DNA from: Chara braunii
Lineage: Eukaryota; Streptophyta; Charophyceae; Charales; Characeae
Assembly: GCA_003427395.1 (NCBI GenBank)
Contig: BFEA01000210.1
Span: forward strand, 942,199-962,480
Direction of reading: 5' to 3'
DNA: 20,282 bases
The notes beneath the pieces are model-generated. The model saw only the letters and a list, made by a program, of their open reading frames with translations, was not told the DNA's origin and ran no database searches. Numbering within the stretch: the first letter of the stretch is position 1; each line of letters begins with the position of its first letter. Below are positions 10,731-17,370 of the stretch, piece after piece. The position numbers and the translations under genes are program-made.

Positions 10731-13700
10731 TGCTTTCCTTTTCTGTTACTGTATTTCGAACTTTCGATTTAGATTGCCATTTTTCTTTAAAGGCCATGAT
10801 GATGCGAATCTTGTCCGCGCCATTCTAATTCAAAGTTCAAACAGATAACGTAGGGCCTCGCTTCACTGCTCACAAAGTGTGCAAAATGAGAATGAATCTT
10901 CAGCTGGAACATGGAAAGATACATTGACATCTTTTGTCTTTTGTGCATCTGGAGAGTAGTGAAGCAAGGCCCTTAAACTACCACTCCAACGGCGGCCCCC
11001 GCACTGTTCATTTCTCTTGTCTACGAGTGCCGGGCCAAAATCTACAGTGCCCACGCTCGATACCACATGCCCGTCTGACCGTCCAGAAAAAGCAGCAGTC
11101 TTTTTTGTTGTGCAACAGAATCTTGGGCTCACAGTCCGCTTGTCGTCATCAGTTCTATGATTTCTCTATCACCTCCTCCTCCAAGGCTCTCGCACTTGTG
11201 TGCCTCCAAAGCGTGTTAGAAAAACTTTTCTCATCACCTTCCTTTTTCCTTCTCCACCTGCCCATACCCACTCCTCCCAAGTTCTCCGCTTGTGTGCCAT
11301 TCAACGAACGTTCGGCAGGCAGAGAAAGAGAAAGAAAGGTGGTAAGAAAAGTTTTTGTGACTTTTTTTTTTTCATATTTTTTTCCTTCTAAATGAGGCAA
11401 AGCTCCTCCCAAGTTCTCCGCTTGTGTGCCATTCAACGAATGTTCGGCAGGTGGAGAACGAGAAAGAAGGGTGGTAAGAAAAGTCTTTGTAACTTTTTTT
11501 CCCCCCACAATTTTCTTTTCTAAATGAGGCAAATGAACTTTTGCGGGTGTGGTAGAAAATATTGCAACCATTCTCCTTTGCGCTTTTCCATCCACGCTGA
11601 GGAGTGGGTATATGGGCAGGATGAGCGCAAGCGCCGTCTTCCATTGAAAAGATATAACGAACTCGGCTCATGGGTATCGGCAGGATAAAGCTTTACCGCC
11701 ATCTTCCACAGAACACAATGAACTCTGGTCGTAAATGTAGACAAGCCATCGTTCTGCTCCAATGCAGTTATAACTTATAATTTATAAATTATTATAATGT
11801 GGATGCGTTGTGCTTGGGGGAAGATGATATTCTTTGTGTGGTAAGCCACTACCTTCTTCCCCCGAATACAACGTACGGTCATTATAGCTGTATTTAGACC
11901 GAAAGATACGCCAAATTCAGCTATAATGACCGTACGTTGTATTCGGGGGAAGAAGGTAGCATGGCATGAATCGCCTCTGACTTGTGATCGACCTCTGTGA
12001 TTCACAGGGACTGTGGAGTTTCTTGTGAACAAGCAACACGACTACTATTTTCTTGAGACGAACACCCGGCTGCAGGTTTGTGGCTGCCATGTCACGACTT
12101 GCGAACTTGCATGCTAGAATGCCGCCATATGAAGAGCCTTTGACGGAGGATTTGCAGTGGTATTGTGCTTGTGGGAAGAGGGCGATGGAGTGCATGTCAG
12201 CTTGTCGAGTCTTATGGAAGTAGGCACGTACGTAGGCACCTTCTTCTCGATTTCACGGACATCGGGGTAACCTGGAAGAAGGGGTGATGTTATGTGGGGT
12301 TAAAAGTTAAAACACAGAACAAGGGAGGGGCATTTGAGGGTGAAAGGCAGACGTTTGGAGGTTGTTTGGCCTAAGTGGGGAGCATCAAGGAGGTCAACAG
12401 CAGAGAAAAGGGGGGTTCAGAAGGGTGCCCCAGCATTTTTCCGGGGAGGCTGGTCATGAAGGATGTAACTGGGTGGAGGAGATGGACGATTCGCGATTCA
12501 AAGGTTCAGGTTGGTGGGCCAGCAACATCAGCGGATCGTCCTGGAAGGCCGGTGGTACCAACTGCGAAAGGAAACAAACAAACAAAAAAAAAAGCTGGGT
12601 CACCAACCTGAACCATCAAATTGCGATCGTGACACGGCAGGTCAGCAGCACCTGCAACGTTTCCGGTCACCATCCCAGATGGCCTGAGACGACAGCCTCA
12701 CACGATTCCCGCAGGTCTTTGTCTTAGTAGCAGGGAGCAGATGGTGGTTCATGAAGGTGTAGGTGGTCCTGATTTTGTGAAGACCCTGTTCAGAAGCCGA
12801 AGTCTGTAACGAATACCCTGGGTTGTTACGTCGATGACTATACGGGATGTTACCGCCTTAGGGGGCGGAAGTGGGGCATCTTTGGGTCGGATTGTGGCAA
12901 ATATGGGCCTTGGCCTTTTTTTCAGGAGGAATGGTGGGGGAATGCAGAGGGATTTTTTTGGGGGGGAGTCATCTGGTTGCTAGTTTAGGCTTGGTGTAGG
13001 GTGACCGTGTCTTTTCGTTGCTTTCGTTGCTGTGTTTTTCACTTCTCTATTGCTGTTGCATTGGCCACTCTGCTTCTGCTGTCTCGGCCGCTGTTGCTGT
13101 TCCGTGGACTCTTTGAGCATCCCCTTGGGCTACGCTATACCCGTAACACGCCCCTTGGGCTACCATATACCTGTAAGCCGCCCCTTGGTCTACCCTAAAC
13201 CTGTAAGCCACTTTGAAACTATCTTGTCGACCAGACCTTTGGATGCCTCTGAGCTCTGTACCTGGAATAAATGGTGGTGAAGCAATGGCGTGTTTAGTCC
13301 GGCAACGAAAACAAAGCGCAGCTGTATGGGCTAGCAGATGTCTTTACGGTAGATTGCATGAATAGGCAGAGTTACAGTGAAAGTCAGACTAGCGTCTTCA
13401 CCCGAATAGAACACCCGGTCATTATCGCTGCATCTGGACAGAAAATGGGTCCAAATACGGCTATAATGACCGGGCGTTATATTCGGGTGAAGTCAGACAG
13501 GTCAACTTAGGCAGGGGTGAGGGGTGGTACATCCTTCCCGCAGGACGTAATAACTGCTCAACTCGGGCCCGTCAACCGTAATGGGGAGGTGCGCGCGGGA
13601 CGTGCGTGAGTGAGTATTGTATGTAATGTTTTCTGACTTGCTGGGGGAATAGGCCCTGGACTGATGCTCAGCAGAATGGAAAGGAGCTGAACTGATTCCC

Positions 13701-14642
13701 ATTAGTTAATGAACTTAATTCCCATGTCCAACATGTTGACTGTCTGCGGTCGTAAGCTGTCAGCGGGGGATTCGGCGCTCTGTCTTGGCACACGATTGTT
13801 TTCTGGGGTTCGCTAGCCAGTCAATCGCTTGTCTGATTTATTTGTGTGACTGTGTTTCTGTTGCATGTTCCTTTGTGAAGGTGGAACACCCAGTCACCGA
13901 ACTGATCACCCGGCTGGATCTGGTCAACATGATGTTCAGGGTACGTTCATAAAACTTCATATATAAGCTGAGTGCAACGTCATTGTGTGTGTGTGTGTGT
14001 GTGTGTGTGTGCCTTTTTTCCTTTTTCTTTTTTTTTAATAAAAGGGCAAGGGCATTCTTTACCTTTCGCCCGTGTCTTGTTCCCCTCCACCCTCATGTAT
14101 AAGTGGAGTGCATATGAAATTATGAATGGACTTGTGCAAATCCTGCGTTATGAATGGACTAATGACCATTATGTAGCTGTGAAATTATTTTTGTGTATGT
14201 CAGCAAAGGGCCTCGCTCCACAACTCTCCACATGCACAAAAGACAAAGTATGGCGGTATATCTTCCCATGTTCCAGTGCAAGATTCACTCTCATTTTGTA
14301 GATTTGGAGAGCAGTGGAGTGTGGCCGAATGTGAAGTCGCCGTTGTAAACTAGAAGTGGAATGAGATTGTTGTCTCCGAGTCCACCTCCCCGTAAGGGTG
14401 GTGGTCTAAGCCAACACCGCCTCCAGACCTTACCTGGCAAACTTAAACTACCAGTTCGTTGCCCAGCCGAAAAATCCCGATGTGGCATGCCGCAGGTGTC
14501 GGGGGTCGGGGAACTGAACGCCCGGTCGCTGTCGAAAAACCGGGCGAAATATGGGAAACGTCCAAGAAAAGAGAAAGGCACGCATTTGTACTAAAACAAG
14601 ATAAAAAAAAGAGAAAAAAACGGGCAGATTCCAACCGTGCGC

Positions 14643-14683
<41 letters not shown>

Positions 14684-15426
14684 CGGCAAGCATCGCGGAG
14701 GACTACAGTTACAGTGAACTCATCGGGCAGCTCTCTCTCTCTCTCTCCGACGAAACAGTTTGTCACAGCCCCTCGTTTGTTGTCCTCTTCTCCCTCTCTG
14801 CCTACGGTTTACCGGGCAGTTCTGTTTGATGATATATGTATATATAGTCAAACAGAGCTGCCCGGTAAACCGTAGGCAGAGAGGGAGAAGAGGACAACAA
14901 ACGGGGGGCTGTGGCAAACTGTTTCGTCGGAGTTTCACCGACTCATCAGGAGGCTGAACCCTCAATCAACGCATAACCTTTTGGAGGATGAATTGTCGAA
15001 GGATTTGGTGACCAGATGGAAATTGGACGGCAAAGCAAGGGAATACTCTAAATACTCATTTGGGGCGAAGCAATGAGGGAACCAGAAGCAGTACCTGGAT
15101 TATTCAGCGGATATAAAGACACAGAAATTTTCCAAGGATGTTTCCGCAACCAGGAGAAATTCGGGACGGCAGAAGGCAGGAGCGGCGACGAGCATACGAT
15201 GATGAGAGGAGACTGCAGGGACTGGGGAAGCCAGATAGGGAAGTATTTGGACCGAAGGTATATATACTGAGGATAATGGCCTGGAGGTATATATACTGAG
15301 GATAATGGCTGAAAGGATTACCTGAGCAGAGAGGTAGAAGGGTAATCGCGACTTTGCGAGTCGCATGCCATGGACAGGATGTGTATTCTGTGAAAGTAAA
15401 GCCTCGCATGTCTTGTCCAAGATTGC

Positions 15427-15517
<91 letters not shown>

Positions 15518-17203
15518 GCCTCGGCACGGGTCAGGAAACCATCGGCCGAGGCTCGGAGTAGATAGCTGGGCGAGGTACTGGTGGTTTAAGGAGGCCATAT
15601 ACACTGGTTTCTACCGGGCAAGCAGGGGGAGTTAGGGCCTCCTGTAGTCACTGCATTTTGGGGAAAACAAGGCCCTTCCAGGTCGTGGCAGTCCCCCCTT
15701 ACGGCAATAGTTATTTGTTGGGCTTTCCTTGAAAGGCCCGCCCCATGCGTTGTGAACTTTGTCCCCTTTTCCTCTCTTCCCCTCGAATCCTTGCCCCCCC
15801 TTAAACTGATCGCCTGCTGGCTATCCAGCCACAGATACGTTCTTCACTTCTTATGTTTCCAACGACGTGGTCTGTCGCACCTTATTGCTCTTTCTCTCAG
15901 AGCTCTATAAATGGGTCATTGTGAAGCATTGTCCTGCAGAAACTGGCAGAAAGTAAGTTTTCCTGACTGTCTTTCAGTTCTTTCTGGGGGAGGGGTGAGG
16001 CACGGTGGCGTCCCTTGCCACTGCTTGCCCTCGTCATAAATCAAAAACTCAAAAAAATGGATTTAGCAGAGTCTGTTGGAAACACTTGGAAGTTGGAACC
16101 TATTTTCAGGATGCCAGCTTAAGGTGGGGGGGGGGCGATGCGTGTGCATTTTTGTGGGATGATGTGTGAGCTGCTTCTGCACCCTGTTTTTCTATTTTGA
16201 GGTGCTGGCGCCAGACTCCACCAGTGCTCATGCTGCATGCTGCGATTATTATGCTGTAATCTGTAATCCATATCCTACTTCCTTGTCATGTTTGCACAAT
16301 GTGTTAGCTTTTTCTACACAAATAATGTCTTCTTCTTTTCTTGCCTCTCTCTCTTTTTCGTTTTCTCCTCCCTCCAGACTCCTGATCCAAGGCTGCTCTG
16401 CCAAAGGCCCTCCCAGCCCTTCCTTGTGACCTGCAGAAAATAGGGCCTGTACATACATTACCGGGGTAGCCTGGACAAACAATTACAACCGTTCCTGGTC
16501 TGACTGACTCTGACACGAATAACCCAGGTGTAGAGGTTATATATAGCCTTTCCCAAACTGCTTAGAGCTTCTTATTCCCTACAGTCTCTCTCTCTCTTCC
16601 TCTTGCGTGGATTAGCCATCCGCGCAGTAATTACCCTTTTTCCTTAGGATGAACCTCAGATGCTACCGTCTTCACCCGAATGGAACGCCCGGTCATTACA
16701 TCTGTAGTTGGTGCAATTTTCAGTCCTGATATGGCAATAATTATCGGGCGCTCTATTTGGGTGAAGACGGTAGGAAGAAGTAGGGGATGTGAATCATCTT
16801 CCAGGGGTTGGTTTCGCTGGGATGTCTGGAATTAACTCGTCATTGGTGAATGTTTTTACGCGTCTCTTTCTCTTGTGTGGATCTCGCCATGTCGCTGCTT
16901 ACGCAGTGTTCTGAATTTGGTCCGAATTTTCAGGGTGATACAGATTGCAGTGTTCTGAATTTGGTTCGAATTGTTGCGGTGATACAGATTGCAGCCGGAG
17001 AAGCATTGGACGTGACGCAGGAGCGTGCACTGGACTTAAAAGGATGGGCAATTGAAAGCCGGATCTGCGCCGAAGATCCGCGCAGAGGATTTCTTCCGTA
17101 AGTGTTCTCCTGTCAGCAGGGCATCAAGCCAGCACGATTTTTTGGAAACCCTTCTGCTTTCTACAGGCAGCATCACTCCTGCCGCTAGAGTCAATCACTG
17201 CTC

Positions 17204-17277
<74 letters not shown>

Positions 17278-17278
17278 N

Positions 17279-17370
<92 letters not shown>

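Larger units (their letters stand above)
9651..12007 (+). other. Intron 5
   Basis: Phase 1 intron. It is T-rich at first (poly-T at 10435-10462), then has (CT)n at 10641-10728, a foldback element (10852-10974), a 132-bp tandem repeat (11271-11534), a degenerate repeat of about 65 bp (11604, 11669) and a perfect hairpin element (11849-11959). No gene is recognised. Confidence 0.83.
12076..13880 (+). other. Intron 6
   Basis: Phase 0 intron. Contents: a foldback with 14-bp perfect core arms (12503-12516, 12601-12614) around an A-rich loop, a 30-bp minisatellite (13121-13210), a family 1 hairpin (13396-13492) and a stretch resembling 8270-8370 (about 13600-13680). The rest is featureless. Confidence 0.83.
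13941..16987 (+). other. Intron 7
   Basis: Phase 0 intron. In order: (GT)n (13984-14012), a family 2 foldback (14206-14326), (AG)n (14646-14681), a long palindrome with hammerhead core (14745-14965), a 25-bp direct repeat with period 29 (15256-15280, 15285-15309), (CT)n (15429-15516), a family 1 hairpin (16664-16772) and a 44-bp tandem duplication at the acceptor (16903-16990). I see nothing in 15520-16600. Confidence 0.83.

Noticed and set aside
14515-14545. Gaacgcccggtc...accgggcg hairpin resembling a fourth family 1 element
   Set aside because: Only about 11 bp match the family arm and neither the cttcaccc end nor the loop is present.
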